Below, piece by piece: positions 34,185 through 45,500 of a stretch of 64,000 nt of DNA. The stretch comes from Larix kaempferi (taxonomy: Eukaryota; Streptophyta; Pinopsida; Pinales; Pinaceae), in contig BSBM01000865.1 of the NCBI GenBank assembly GCA_027924585.1, positions 3,286,001-3,350,000 of the forward strand, read 5' to 3'. The notes beneath the pieces are model-generated. The model searched no databases. It had not been told where the DNA came from and saw only the letters and a list, made by a program, of their open reading frames with translations. Within the stretch, counting starts at the first letter, position 1, and each line of letters begins with the position of its first letter. Both the position numbers and the translations under genes were made by a program.

Positions 34185-35252
34185 GTGATTTCTCAGTGCA
34201 AGTCCCCGACAAGATTTGAATATCGAGAGTTGGGTCTCAAACTAGTTGAGCTTAGGGAAAACCCTCCTCGTCGACCCAAGCAGGCTCCCATGGAGGGAGA
34301 AGAAAAGAGAGATGACGAAGTAGGATATCCTATTAAGTTGTTGCTCGAGGAAGCGCTCGCGCAACAGATGAATGAGATGATGGATAATTTTGCACAAATC
34401 CTTTGTAGGATGCCAACGGTGGCGGATGCACCTTCAACGAGCAGCCATTTCGGGGGCGCGAATTCCTTCAAGGTACAAGTTAACTTTGACATTCCCCTAT
34501 TTGAAGAAAAGATAGATGCAGATGCTTTAGAGAAATGGTTGAATCTATTAAAGGGTTACTTCTCTGTTCAAAAATTTTCCGACAAAGAAAAGATCACATT
34601 CACGCTCCTTAAGTCCCTTCCCCATATTAAAGATTGGTGGGACGGGTACTGCGAGAGGCATGCAAGAGATGAGTCTGAACTATTCAGGATAGACCCTACT
34701 TGGGCAACTTTTTTCGATGTCATCATGGAAGAATTATACCCTGTTGGAAACTATGATGACCAGTACACCAGATGGACGACCTTGCGTTAGGAGAGGGACC
34801 AAACAATCCCAGATTTTACCAACATGTTCCATACCCTGCGCTCCAAGCTAGGTTTTTGAGACTCTGAACGACACTTGATCCTAAAGTACCACAATGGCCT
34901 ACACAGGTACATTCAGACAGAGATGGATTTTCTGGACATATCCTCACCAGGAGCAGCTTATAGATATGCCGTCAAGATCGAACAAAAGTTTAAGCAAAGA
35001 ATAAGCATGATTTTGGGTATGGAAATCAGCAGCATAATCCTGGAAAAGGTGGCCCCAACTCACAAGGAAAAGGACAGAGCAAGGATGGCCAAATCCCTGA
35101 CAACCAACCCAAGCCGCAGGCAAAGAAGGGTAATGGTAAATCAAAGAAGGACACTGGCAAGTGGTGTGAATTCCAGAAGAGCCCTTGGCACAACACTGAT
35201 GAGTGCCACTCAAAACAATCCTTGTTGGCCGAGACAGAATCCCCGTATCTAG
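34185..35252 (+). pseudogene. Element E gag
   Basis: ORF 34185-34790 has the capsid-like region (FDIPLFEEKIDADALEKW, LLKSLPHIKDWWDGY), a TAG at 34788, then continues with TIPDFTNMFHTLRSKLGF and a second stop before 34875-35020 (LILKYHNGLHRYIQTEM). A partial zinc knuckle (WCEFQKSPWHNTDEC, lacking the first Cys pair partner) lies near 35160-35205 in another frame than the track-long ORF 34875-35252. The true start could lie upstream, since the frame opens near the primer site. Confidence 0.85.
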
Positions 35253-35395
35253 ACTCTAACTTAGAACCTGATGGAGAGATAGAAAAGGGAAAGCAGATCA
35301 TTGATGCGGAACCTAGTGCCACCATCGCAACTACAAAGATTCAACCAGAAGAGTCAGAAGAGCCATAGGAAGCGGAGAGCCTCTTCCATTCACAA

Positions 35396-35806
35396 TTGTG
35401 GGTGCAAAGAACTCCTCTACACTTCATTGTTGATAGTGGTAGCCAAAAAAACCTCATCTCGACCGAGGTCGTCAAAAGATTGAAGCTTCTGATAATTCCA
35501 CATCCCCAACCATACAACATTGGTTGGTTGAGCCAGGGACGAGACATCCGCGTTAGTCAACAATGCCGCGTTTGCTACGAGATCAAGTCCTTCAAAGATG
35601 AGGTAATGTGTGATGTTGCCTTGCTTGAAGTTTGTGATGTTCTTTTAGGACAACCATATATGTGGAAGCCCCATGTTGTGTATGAGTCTAGACCTCATAG
35701 TGTCATTATTAATTTGGGAAAGAAGCTCTACAGGATACCAGGGACACTTCCCACCTCTGCAGTGTCCCTCATCACAACTAAGCAGTGCAGGAAGGTAGTC
35801 TCCTAG
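35396..35806 (+). pseudogene. Element E aspartic protease
   Basis: Retropepsin-like domain with FIVDSGSQKNLIS at residues 11-23 (Asp13-Ser14-Gly15) and the second hydrophobic loop VCDVLLGQPYMWK near residue 85. It cleaves the gag-pol polyprotein. A TAG at 35365-35367 lies upstream and another at 35804 ends the frame before RT. Confidence 0.85.
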
Positions 35807-35827
35807 ACAGGGAAATTCGTCCTCTTC

Positions 35828-36679
35828 ATGGTTCGTTCTGAAGGTGAACGAAAGATTGCAGCAACATCCACCAGCTCCATGCAAAACCCCTCTATGCAAC
35901 AGAAACAGGTAGAGAAGATTGTGGAAGCATACAGAGACATCTTCACCACACCTACCGGGGTGCCAATACATTTCTCAGTCAAGTATTTCATTGATTTGAC
36001 ACCTGGTGCACCTTTACCTAATGGGCCAGTATACAAGTGTTCCCTCATGGAAAATGAAGAAATCAAACGCCAGATTCAAGAATTGATCCAAAAGGGGCAC
36101 ATTCGACCTAGCTCCTCACCTTGTGGGAGCCCAATTGTGTTGGTACAGAAGAAAGACGGGACATGGCGACTCTGTATTGATTACCGAGCTCTAAACAAGA
36201 TCACAGTCCATAATCGGTATCCCATTCCCCGTATCGACGACCTTCTTGACCAGCTCAAGGGCACAAAATATTTCAACGATATTGATTTGAAGTCTGGCTA
36301 TCATCAAGTGCCAATTGAGCAGACCGATGTTTGGAAGACTTCCTTCAAATCTCGGGAAGGCCTTTTTGAGTGGTTGGTCATGCCTTTCGGTTTGACTAAT
36401 GCTCCAACAACTTTCATGAGGATGATGGACGATATCCTACGTCCATTCACTAACTATTTTGTGGTCGTATATCTGGACGATATTCTCATCTACAACATAA
36501 CATGGGAAGAGAATCTGCAGCATATCCACCAAGTCCTCAACACCTTGCGCCAGCACAAGCTATATGCTAATTTAGAGAAGTGCTCATTTGGCATGAAGAG
36601 GGTTCAATATATGGGATACATCGTGGATGAACATGGTGTTCATGTGGATCCAACCAAGATTCAAGTCATCCATGATTGA
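35828..36679 (+). pseudogene. Element E reverse transcriptase
   Basis: Almost complete RT in one frame: KGHIRPSSSPCGSPIVLV and KKDGTWRLCIDYRALN (fingers and palm, residues 90-123), MPFGLTNAPTTF at 185-196 and the active site YLDD at 215-218, then thumb text KRVQYMGYIVDEHGV. A TGA at 36677 stops it; connection-domain text (ELRSFLGLSNFYRKFV) continues in the same region after the stop, with another TAG near 36818. Confidence 0.92.
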
Positions 36680-36689
36680 CCAAACTCGA

Positions 36690-37180
36690 CAATTCTCATA
36701 GAGCTTCGCAGCTTCCTAGGCCTTTCCAACTTCTATCGCAAATTTGTGTTGGGATTCTCTAATATTGCTTGGTCCCTTATCCAGGTGACCAAAGGGGGAT
36801 CTAAGGCCAAGTTTAGCTAGTCCAAGCCACATCAACAAGCATTTGAGGAGCTAAAGAAATGCTTATGTTCAGCACATGTCCTTGCCTTACCGGATCTGCA
36901 ACAACCCTTTGAGATTGAAACAGATGCTTCATACTATGCTGTTGGTGCAGTCCTCACTCAGCATGGCCATCGAGTGGAATATCACAGTGAGACACTTTCA
37001 GATACAGTCCGCAAGTACCCCACCTATGACAAGGAAATGTATTCCATTGTACAATCCTGCCTCCAATGGACGCATTACATCCTTGGAAAAGAGACAGTCA
37101 TCCACACTGATCACAAGCCCTTGCAGTTCATGCAAAGCCAAGGGAAATTACAAAATGACCGCCACCAGAAGCGGTCCATT
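36690..37180 (+). pseudogene. Element E RNase H
   Basis: Ty3 RNase H spread over two frames: IETDASYYAVGAVLTQ (first Asp), YDKEMYSIVQSCLQW (Glu) and HTDHKPLQFMQSQGK (Asp). Part lies in ORF 36974-37183. Frame changes near 36960 and a stop at 37181 break it. Confidence 0.85.
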
Positions 37181-37183
37181 TAA

Positions 37184-38152
37184 TTGCAGCAATTCCACTT
37201 GAATATTAAATATAAGAAGGGAAGCACCAACCGAGTTGTCGATTGCCTCAGACGGCCTCCAATGGCCGCACTTACCACAGTGCTCCACTTTTGTGGCCAT
37301 GAGACCTCAGGGTGGCCTAAAATATATAGCAATGATCTTGAGTTTTCTCCCATATATCGAGCCCTATGTGTAGGCACATCCGTAGCATACTTTCATCTCC
37401 AGGAAGGCTTGCTATGCCACCTGGTCCATCTATGCGTTCCTTCAAGCGAGCATGCGAAGATGATTTGGGAAGCTCATTACAGTCGGGTGGCAGGGAACTT
37501 CGGCACCGAAAAGACAGTGGCCATATTGAAGAAGTATTTTTATTGGCCTAAGCTTCGACAAGACATCAGTCGATACATAAGATCCTGCACTGCATGTGCC
37601 ATCGCAAAACCTTCCATAAAAAAGCAGGGGTTGTACACCCCTCTGCCCACTCCTAATGGGCCATGGGAATCCATCTCTATGGATTACATGTCTAGACTAC
37701 CTTCAACCAAGCATGGAAATGACTGTGTGTTTGTGGTCGTGGATCGTTTCTCTAAGATGGCCATTCTAATAGCTTGCAAGAAGAATGTCTCTTCTGAATC
37801 CACTGCTAAGCTCTTCTTCGAGCATGTTTTGGTTCATTTCAGGCTGGCACAAACTATCATTTCAGATTGGGACAACAGGCTCTTAAGCACTTTCTGGTCC
37901 AGCTTATGGTCATTGATGGATACCAGGTTCACCAAATCAACTGCCTTCTACCCCCATAACGATGGACAAATAGAGGTAGTCAACATGATGATTGTGCATA
38001 TTATGAGAATGTACAATTCTAAACATCAACGCACATGGGATGAGAGCCTTCCTTATGTTCAACATAGCTATAAAATATCCCTTCATAGCTCTACCAGCCA
38101 AAACCCTTTTCAAGTGTGTCTGGGTTCCAACCACTCACACCAATTGATGTAG
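37184..38152 (+). pseudogene. Element E integrase
   Basis: Single frame of 322 residues: the end of the RNase H tether, a zinc module (EAHYSRVAGNFG, CTACAIAK) and the D,D(35)E core with Asp167 (SMDYMSRLP), Asp228 (IISDWDN) and Glu264 (GQIEVVN). The usual DGQTE box reads DGQIE. The C-terminal part is in other frames (38266-38571). Confidence 0.92.
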
Positions 38153-38265
38153 ATCTTCCCATTGCATCCACACGTGAGGAATATTCCCATGCTCAGACCG
38201 AGGCTGATAAGGCCACCAGATTTGTTGAACGAATCCAGCACATCCACCAATAGGTCCATGAAATT

Positions 38266-38571
38266 TTGGAAAAGGCCAACACTAAGTACAAGCAGCGACA
38301 TGACCAACATCAGGTTCCACACAAGTTCCAGGTGGGTGATAAGGTTTGGTTGCATTTGCAGAAAGAGAGGCTCACAAGACCCCATCCCAAGCTTCCTCCA
38401 CTTCGATATGGGCCGTACACCATCACCAAGGAAGTTGGTGACAATGTGTTTGAGCTAAGCATTCCTCCATTCCTTGGCCTACACCCAATATTCAATGTAG
38501 AGCTCCTTCACCCATATTTTCCACCATTGTTGGACACCTTAGAGGTAGCAGTGGAATTGACACCTACATAG
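38266..38571 (+). pseudogene. Element E integrase C-terminus and tail
   Basis: GPY-type module: VGDKVWLHLQKERL and PLRYGPYTITKEVGDNVFEL. It is followed, after stops near 38570 and 38593, by a tail reading YQVVKAGKLLHQGKWL to about 38780. That tail occupies the position of a chromodomain but is divergent, so a chromodomain is only possible. It ends near the polypurine tract AAGGGGGGAGGA (38780-38791). Confidence 0.8.
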
Positions 38572-38792
38572 CTTAATCCCGATTGCATGGAATAAGAAAC
38601 CATTGATCAGATCATGGACACACAGGTTAAAGGAACTTGCCAACAAAATATCCAATTATATCAGGTTGTCAAAGCAGGGAAACTACTTCACCAAGGCAAG
38701 TGGCTCACCAAGAGTCAAGTTCAACAGAAGTTTACCCACCTGATGGGGGCACTCAATGCAATGGAGGCCATTTCTTCCTAAGGGGGGAGGAT

Positions 38793-39412
38793 TGATCCAG
38801 ATGGATATAGGTGGCCACCCACCTATTCCACTGGCTCAAAATAGTTTTTCATTCTGGCAGTTTTCTTGTAATTTTTCTACGGTTTTTCGGGTCCCAAACT
38901 TCTGGGGTCATTTTGAGGCCCCAAACAACGTTTTTTGGCGATTTGGTGGGCCGAATAACTGCCAATAGCATGCAAATGTCCCTAATCAAAAGTTGTAAAT
39001 CTTGGATAGACCTTTCCAACGGGCTATCGAGCACCCCAAACAGAGATCGTATGCAAAAGTTATGACCCCGGGAAGTTGACTGTTCAACTAACCACCTTGG
39101 GGCCGCAAACTTTATGACGGTTCATCTTCTAAGGTTAGGTTTTTGGAAGTTTGGGATTCTTTCCCTCATGCTTATGATAAATAGGACCTTTCAGCCTCTT
39201 TTTGTATTAAGCTTGTCACGAATGAGCGTAGCCACCACATCTCTTCTCAGAGATATAGCTACCACCATTCTAACTGCTTTTATTTTACAGTTTGTTCTAT
39301 TTCATTCATTTAATAGAATCGAGTTTGCTGTATCGCCGTGTTTCTTGCCATATATCTGTGTATGTGAATATATATATTCTCTTTCATTTCGTTCTCACAT
39401 AAATCCAGATCA
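38793..39412 (+). repeat. Right LTR of element E
   Basis: Begins TGATCCAGATGG after the polypurine tract and ends ATCCAGATCA at 39412; flanked by ATTAC. Confidence 0.93.
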
Positions 39413-39599
39413 ATTACCATCATAGTCAAAACACCACTTTCCTCTACTTGCAAGCTCCGGGAACCAAGTTAGGATCCATCATAAGGTTTTAAAACATAAA
39501 AATGGGATCAACTCACCTGAAAATCTAAACCCAAAATCCGACGGCATATATGTTTGATTTTCGACATCACGCCGTCGATAATCTAACAAAAAATTCTTT

Positions 39600-40045
39600 T
39601 TTTAAACGTCAATTCAACTTCGGCGGATATCCGACAGCAACAAGCTCTCATTGGATATCCGACACTAAAATGTCGATTAACTGACACAAATATTTTAATA
39701 TAAACCTCGTATAACCGACCAAATTTCCGTTGCATATCCGACATCAGTTACATAGGGAAGGGTCGGATATCCGACCAAGAAGACGTTGGAATTTCCATCG
39801 CATATCCGATATAACTTACATAGGGAAGGGTCGGATATCCGACCAAGAATACGTCGGATATCCGACCAATAAGACGTCAGATATCCTACAAAAATTACAT
39901 ACTCCTAAGTCGGATATCCGACGAAGGAGGCGTCAAAGTTCCGACAGATGCAAACATAGACATATGACAAAGTCCGACGACATTTTTCGTCGGAGGTATG
40001 GCGACGTCGTCGGATTTACTGGAGGTTCTGTCGGATATGCGACAT
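39600..40045. repeat. Cluster of TCGGATATCCGA palindromes
   Basis: Exact 12-bp palindromes at 39762-39773, 39830-39841, 39853-39864 and 39909-39920; related sites CGGCGGATATCCGAC near 39620, TTGGATATCCGAC near 39651, GCATATCCGA at 39732 and 39800, and GTCGGATATGCGAC near 40029. Part of the block (about 39724-39790 and 39794-39855) is a direct duplication sharing TACATAGGGAAGGGTCGG. Open frames on both strands (39730-40047 and 40263-39895) reflect the repeat and do not look like genes. Confidence 0.85.
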
Positions 40046-40230
40046 AATTGGGGAATTAAAAAAAGAAAAGAAAAATAGTAGTTCCAAACGGAGTTCACCT
40101 GGGACCAAGGTCCACAATCATGGCTTTTTTCTGCTAAATCTATTGGATAGAGACTTGTCATATGATATGTAAATGAGATTCTTATAGCCCATTGGATTTT
40201 CCAATACTTATACTTTATGATAACATTATG

Positions 40231-40416
40231 GTCTTTGTTACCAAACTTATGGAAAGATATCAATATTCAAAATGACTATAAGGATTTTTTTCTTCGTGTA
40301 GTTCTAAGTGCAAACTGGGCCAGGTCTTTTTTATCAGACTTATGGAAAGATATCAATATTCAAAATGACTATAAGGCTTTTTTTCTTCGTGTAGTTCTAA
40401 GTGCAAACTGGGCAAA
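40231..40416 (+). repeat. Tandem duplication, 93-bp period
   Basis: Two copies containing CTTATGGAAAGATATCAATA, first at 40246 and again at 40339. Few substitutions. The period is 31 codons, so an ORF stays open across both, but no homology to a known protein is recognised. Confidence 0.85.
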
Positions 40417-41205
40417 CAACACTATATTCTCTACACATACAATTTTACTCAATTACAATTCAATTGCTTACTGATTAACTCCTTCTAATGGTTTTCAAAT
40501 CACCTAGGTTGTATGTATACCTTATTGGTTTTCTTGTATTGGTATGAGATTTATCAATAGCTTGTATTTTCCTTCAACCGATATGAAGAAAGAAGAAATC
40601 ATAAGAGAGGGTTTAATATTTCAATTGCTAAATATATATTTTTCTTAATTCACTAATAACCATGCAATTTATACTACGATCATCATATCGTGCTAAAATT
40701 TTATCAAAAATCATTGAAACGAGTATGCGTGAGAGTTTAAAAACCTGATTCCATGATGCATGATTTCTTGTTAAGGAAACAACTAATCGCTGGAGAACTG
40801 AAATTCAATAATCCTATTAAATTGTGGTCTTAAATTGGCAGAGATAAAACCTTGCTCCCTTTTGGTCTTAAAATGGTAGAGATAAAACTTGCAAGCAAGG
40901 ATAAAGGGAAAAGGAAAATAAGTAAAGACTAAGCCTCCAAAGAATAAGATCTATAGATTCAATAGCTAAGCAAAATATTGAAATAGAGACACAACCAACA
41001 AGCAATTTCACAAGTATCATTATAAGAATATATGTGAACTATATAGTAAGACACATGCTACTCCTACAAGTTAGCTTATATCAAAATAGTGCTTCCCATA
41101 TAGTTGTTGTTAAGGTAATAATGTCTTTTTCAATCTACCATATGAAGAAATTGTCATGACATTAGATATAAATTCCAACACTATACATCAAGAAGGGAAA
41201 TATGC

Positions 41206-42573
41206 TGTAATGTCCCCAGTTTGAACCCATGGCATTAACATTATAAATGAGGTAATATTGTTATAAAATCATGGCGAGGAGCTCAAGGCCAAGGCCCCGC
41301 CATCGATTTCGTGATGCATATGGTTTGCGTGCTAGCAATGCACAATGGAGATTCAAATATCATGTAATATGCATTTTAATAAAAATACCCACAACTAGCT
41401 ATGCAATGCAACAAAGAGATGGGGGCATGATTTCACAAGGAATTGGGAGGGAAAACATTCAAACCCTTGAGCCAATAGAGTCAAGCCAAGTGTCAATGAG
41501 GGAACCCATCAAACCCTCAACTACCCATGTTGACTTTTGTACCAAACCATTGATTTCTCCCAAGAGTTGGTTGGGGCAGTTAATGCCTTGGGAAGGGAGA
41601 GGTATGGCTGTCCAAATTCAGGTATGGGCAAGCCACCCATCATGGGAAATCATGTTAGTCTCCTTGGGCAAGAAGAGAGTCACGAAATTGCTCTCCAAGC
41701 CATAATCCATGACCATTCTTCCTCCCTCACGAGTTCAGAACTACCTGGGCGTTTTCTAGGCATGTGGAAAAACGTTTTCTTCATTTCCCCAGCGGAGAAG
41801 GGCGTTTTTCTGTGTTGTATACCAGTGGGGAAGAGGGGAAAACGAATGGGGGTCCAATAGAGACCGTTTTGGGCTGCCGAAGGCGGAGATATTGGGGAAG
41901 GAAATCGTTTTTCCTCCTGGGGGTTGTTTGCCTCATCCCACAATCCGTTTTTGTTGGGAACGTTTTTGGGAAAACCCATGGCCATTTTATTTGTAATTCC
42001 CATTGTTTAAAATGAGTATCCCTGCCCCTGTTTGTGCTTACTGTGTGAATGAAAAGTGTGTTGGGTATGGGTATCCATGGCTTGAGCTTGAGTGTAAGCC
42101 TCCAGGGTTCAATTGTAGCCTGATAAACCCAGTTGGACTGGCTTGGCTAAAATGAATCGGTTAATGGACTGTGTGTGAGCGTGAATGTCCCCTTTCTCCT
42201 TGTGAGAATCATGCCCAGCTCGGGGGTGGCCTTCGGATGGACTCAGTATAAGCTGTCGAAGAGCCTATGGCTGGGTGGAACGTTGCAGCGACATAGCTAG
42301 TTGCTTGGGACAATTGCAATGAAGATAAGTGTTTCTGTCTATGTATTTACTCCTGCAATGTTTAATCAATGACTGATTATTGATATGTTGAATGCATATG
42401 AAGAGTGTGTGAATGTTGTTTTAATTCCGTTGTGCATAATCTTCTTGTGTTACATCTGCACATTCATATTTTATTTCTTTTAATGAAATGAGTGGGCTGA
42501 ATTTTGGTTAAAAGCCCCATCGATTGGTAGTGTGTTCCTTGCCTGGCAGTGGTCAGCAGGTGGGGACATTACA
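41206..42573. mobile_element. Element G: solo LTR
   Basis: 1368 bp starting TGTAATGTCCCC and ending GGGGACATTACA, with a perfect 5-bp target duplication TATGC at 41201-41205 and 42574-42578. No internal region is present. The termini match the chromovirus family of A and C, but the body is not obviously the same, so it is a related subfamily. Solo LTRs arise by recombination between the two LTRs of one element. Short ORFs inside (41271-41705, 41537-41860, 41680-42003) look spurious. Confidence 0.93.
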
Positions 42574-45500
42574 TATGCATACCAACAAATGCTCCATCTG
42601 TGCTCCAAATACATCGGTCCATTTACACACTTGATTGCTTTGAAAGAGGCCCCTAAACACATATAACAAGAAATATGTTTGAGTCATCAAACTCACTATA
42701 CTGCTAAGAATAAACTAATAGGAAAGCACTTGTGTTGTGAAAAATAAAGTATAAAGGATGTTTCTTCACCCATATCACTTAAAGCTAAAACTAAATGTGA
42801 TATTTACACTTGCACAACCATTGTGCAACTAGGGAAATCCCAATATTTGAATGACTTGTGAGTTAGCTTTTCACTTGATCCCATTTTCCAAATTCCAATA
42901 TCACCAACATTAGTTCGAACTGAAAATATTCATCCAATTATTAGGTTTAGAAATCAGTTCATGGTTAGAGTGCAATTAAAACAAAACTATAGATGAATAA
43001 ATTAGCTTTAAGATCTTAATAGAATACAAAATTATGGCAAATGAAATTGAGTATTACCTAATAGAGTTGTCTGTTGTTGAGGATGAAAATTCATGCTAAC
43101 AACATTTGAACCTTGGTTGAGGCTCAAAAGTGAAGAGGGAAGATGAGAGTGAAATAGAGCAGGGTAACCATCAAGAATAAAGATAATGCTAATACAAATT
43201 ACATGGTTAGAACCCTTTAAAATCCCCCAAAAAATTAATAAAGAAACAAAAAAGAAATAATATTTACCTCCTTTTCTTCAAAAGAGGAAGAAGAGGAAGC
43301 AACAACGGGTTGCTTCTAGAGAAGAGGAGAAATAGAAATCTTATGGCATCTCTTGAACTCTGGTTCCTTTGTGTCTCTTATTGTTTCCACTCTTACTATC
43401 ATCATAGGGTTTTGATATCAAATTAAGATAGAATGACCTTCAGAAGAAGTTCCAAGCTCAAGCAAAATGGTTATGGAGTCCTCAGCCATGGTTGTCTCTA
43501 GTTCCTTCTTCCACTTTGTGTATTCTGTTTTGGAAGCTTACCACCACAATACCAATGCCATTTTCAAGTATTGAAAAGTTGGCAACGTTTCCACAATAAA
43601 TACCACAATGAGGAAGTGATAAAAAACAAAGAGAGAAGATGGAATTGAACTAGGGATTTGCTTTCCAATTCTTCCAAGGAAGCCATGTTTCTTCCATCCA
43701 ATATGCTAGCTTAAATTGGTGATCAATTTTGATGTCATGAAGGATTAGTACCTATGAGAATCTCATGGATCATCCAAATTTTCATGACCTAAAATTTCAA
43801 TAGGTTTCCATTTGCACTTTGACCAGTCAACATATTGTACTTGACCTTGAAAACAATGCTCAAAGATTTCTTATCAAACTTGAAATTGTATGTACTAATA
43901 TCAATATCTTGTAAAATATTCGGCTTTGTTTGAACAAACGCAATTCCTATATTAGAAATATTTTTGTCATTAATTAAAAACATCCAATTTTAAACTATGC
44001 CATACTTAAATAGTATATGATACAGAAACATGAATTAGAGGATAGAAATTAGTTACAGAATGGGTTTACATTGCATTATTTTTTCAATTCGAATAGCATG
44101 CAATATGAATTTTTCTACCAATGAAAATTAATTCCAATGTGTTGAAAATTTAGCAGTACATTTGCACATATATGCAAATCATAATAACACTGATTGATGC
44201 TCATTTGATTCTTCAATTTTTTCTATAATTAAAAAACAAACAAAAAGAATTTTCAAAAGTATAAAATTAATTATACTAATACATCACCGGAAAAGCATCA
44301 AACACAAGTCTTGAACAACAGAATATCAATAATCACCCATTATATTATTTTTTTATTTATGTAACTATATAATTATAAATATAAGTAATACATTTGAGAA
44401 ACAACACATAATATGCTATGCCACTTTAAGAACACGCGACACCACTCTATTGAGTTTAGCACTACAAACATTCTATCTACTCCCATCCTAACACACCATA
44501 GAAATTAACTTTGAGCAAAATATTTTCTCTTGACTCCATAGTACAGAGGAATTTATTTGCAACAAATCACTTCTATAAATAATGCAAGATTGCTTTCCAA
44601 CAAAACTCACCCAAACAAGCTTAAATGTTTTGAATGACCCTCTAGTTGAACAACCTATACCCATTCACTATCATTAGAGAAAACCATGAAATATCCAGCC
44701 TTCTACTTCCATATCTCCTGTGAATCCCAAAATTCATGACTCCAGAAACAAATAGCATGTTCTAAATATTTACAAAGAATATAATTATGATACCAATTGA
44801 CTATCAAAAGAAAATGGTTAAAGTTGGAAATTTTTTTACCGTACCTTAGCAATAAGTCTTGTCTTGATTCACAACTCAAGATGAAAACAAGTTAGCATGT
44901 TCAATTGTCTTGCATAGAACTGGATGCAATAATTTGGTTGCCTCCTCTCCTTGTAATTTTGCCAAGATATTTATGCAAATTATTAACCCCATCCATTGTT
45001 TCCCCCCAATGATTGAAGCCAAAAGAAAATGAAGTTTCAAACATCTGATATGAAAATTATTAACCCCAACCACTGTTTTCCCCCAACGATTGAATCCAAA
45101 AGAAAATGAAGTTTCTAACATATGATAGTCTACATTTGATATGTATTCCTTGGTCATATTTTGTCATTGTGATCATGTTCCAAGTCCATAATGTCATTGT
45201 TTTTCTATGAAACAAATCTAGACATAGATGAAGACCCATATTATAGATATTCACGACAAATGAAAAAAAAACATGACTTTTCATATGTGAATCAAGGAAT
45301 GGCATTAAGATAAGTTCTTGTCAATTCTCACCCACTACTTGGTGACAATGTAAGACCTTTAAGGAAGTGGCTTGATCTTCTTGTGGGAACTTGTAAGTCA
45401 CTCTTTTTCCTACACTCTGTAACTAAACTTATAATGGTGTGGAATCTAGTGTTGACTGTGGTGTTGCTTATAACTGGTGTTGATTTCCTTGAGAATGCCA

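Larger units (their letters stand above)
33542..39412 (+). mobile_element. Element E: full-length Ty3/gypsy retrotransposon
   Basis: 5871 bp. LTRs 33542-34161 and 38793-39412 are both 620 bp, with termini TGATC/GATCA. Flanks are GTTAC and ATTAC, a 5-bp target duplication with one mismatch. Gag, protease, RT, RNase H, integrase and a C-terminal tail follow in Ty3 order. LTRs differ at about 14% over the first 210 bp by eye, so it is older than C. Confidence 0.93.
39413..41205. other. Unassigned stretch with palindrome block and 93-bp duplication
   Basis: No gene. 39413-39530 has no recognised content. 39531-40060 is rich in the 12-bp palindrome TCGGATATCCGA and near copies. 40231-40416 is a tandem duplication with a 93-bp period. 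40480-41205 is AT-rich; nothing seen. Confidence 0.7.

Noticed and set aside
39730-40047. 105-codon ORF rich in Arg and Ser-Asp-Ile
   Set aside because: Its text is the translation of the GGATATCCGAC repeats; the opposite strand is open too.
41271-42003. ORFs of 144, 107 and 107 codons in the solo LTR
   Set aside because: They overlap each other on both strands inside an LTR and match no known family.
43789-43983. 64-codon minus-strand ORF with plausible protein composition
   Set aside because: No recognised domain, no neighbours or splice partners, and short enough to occur by chance in AT-rich DNA.
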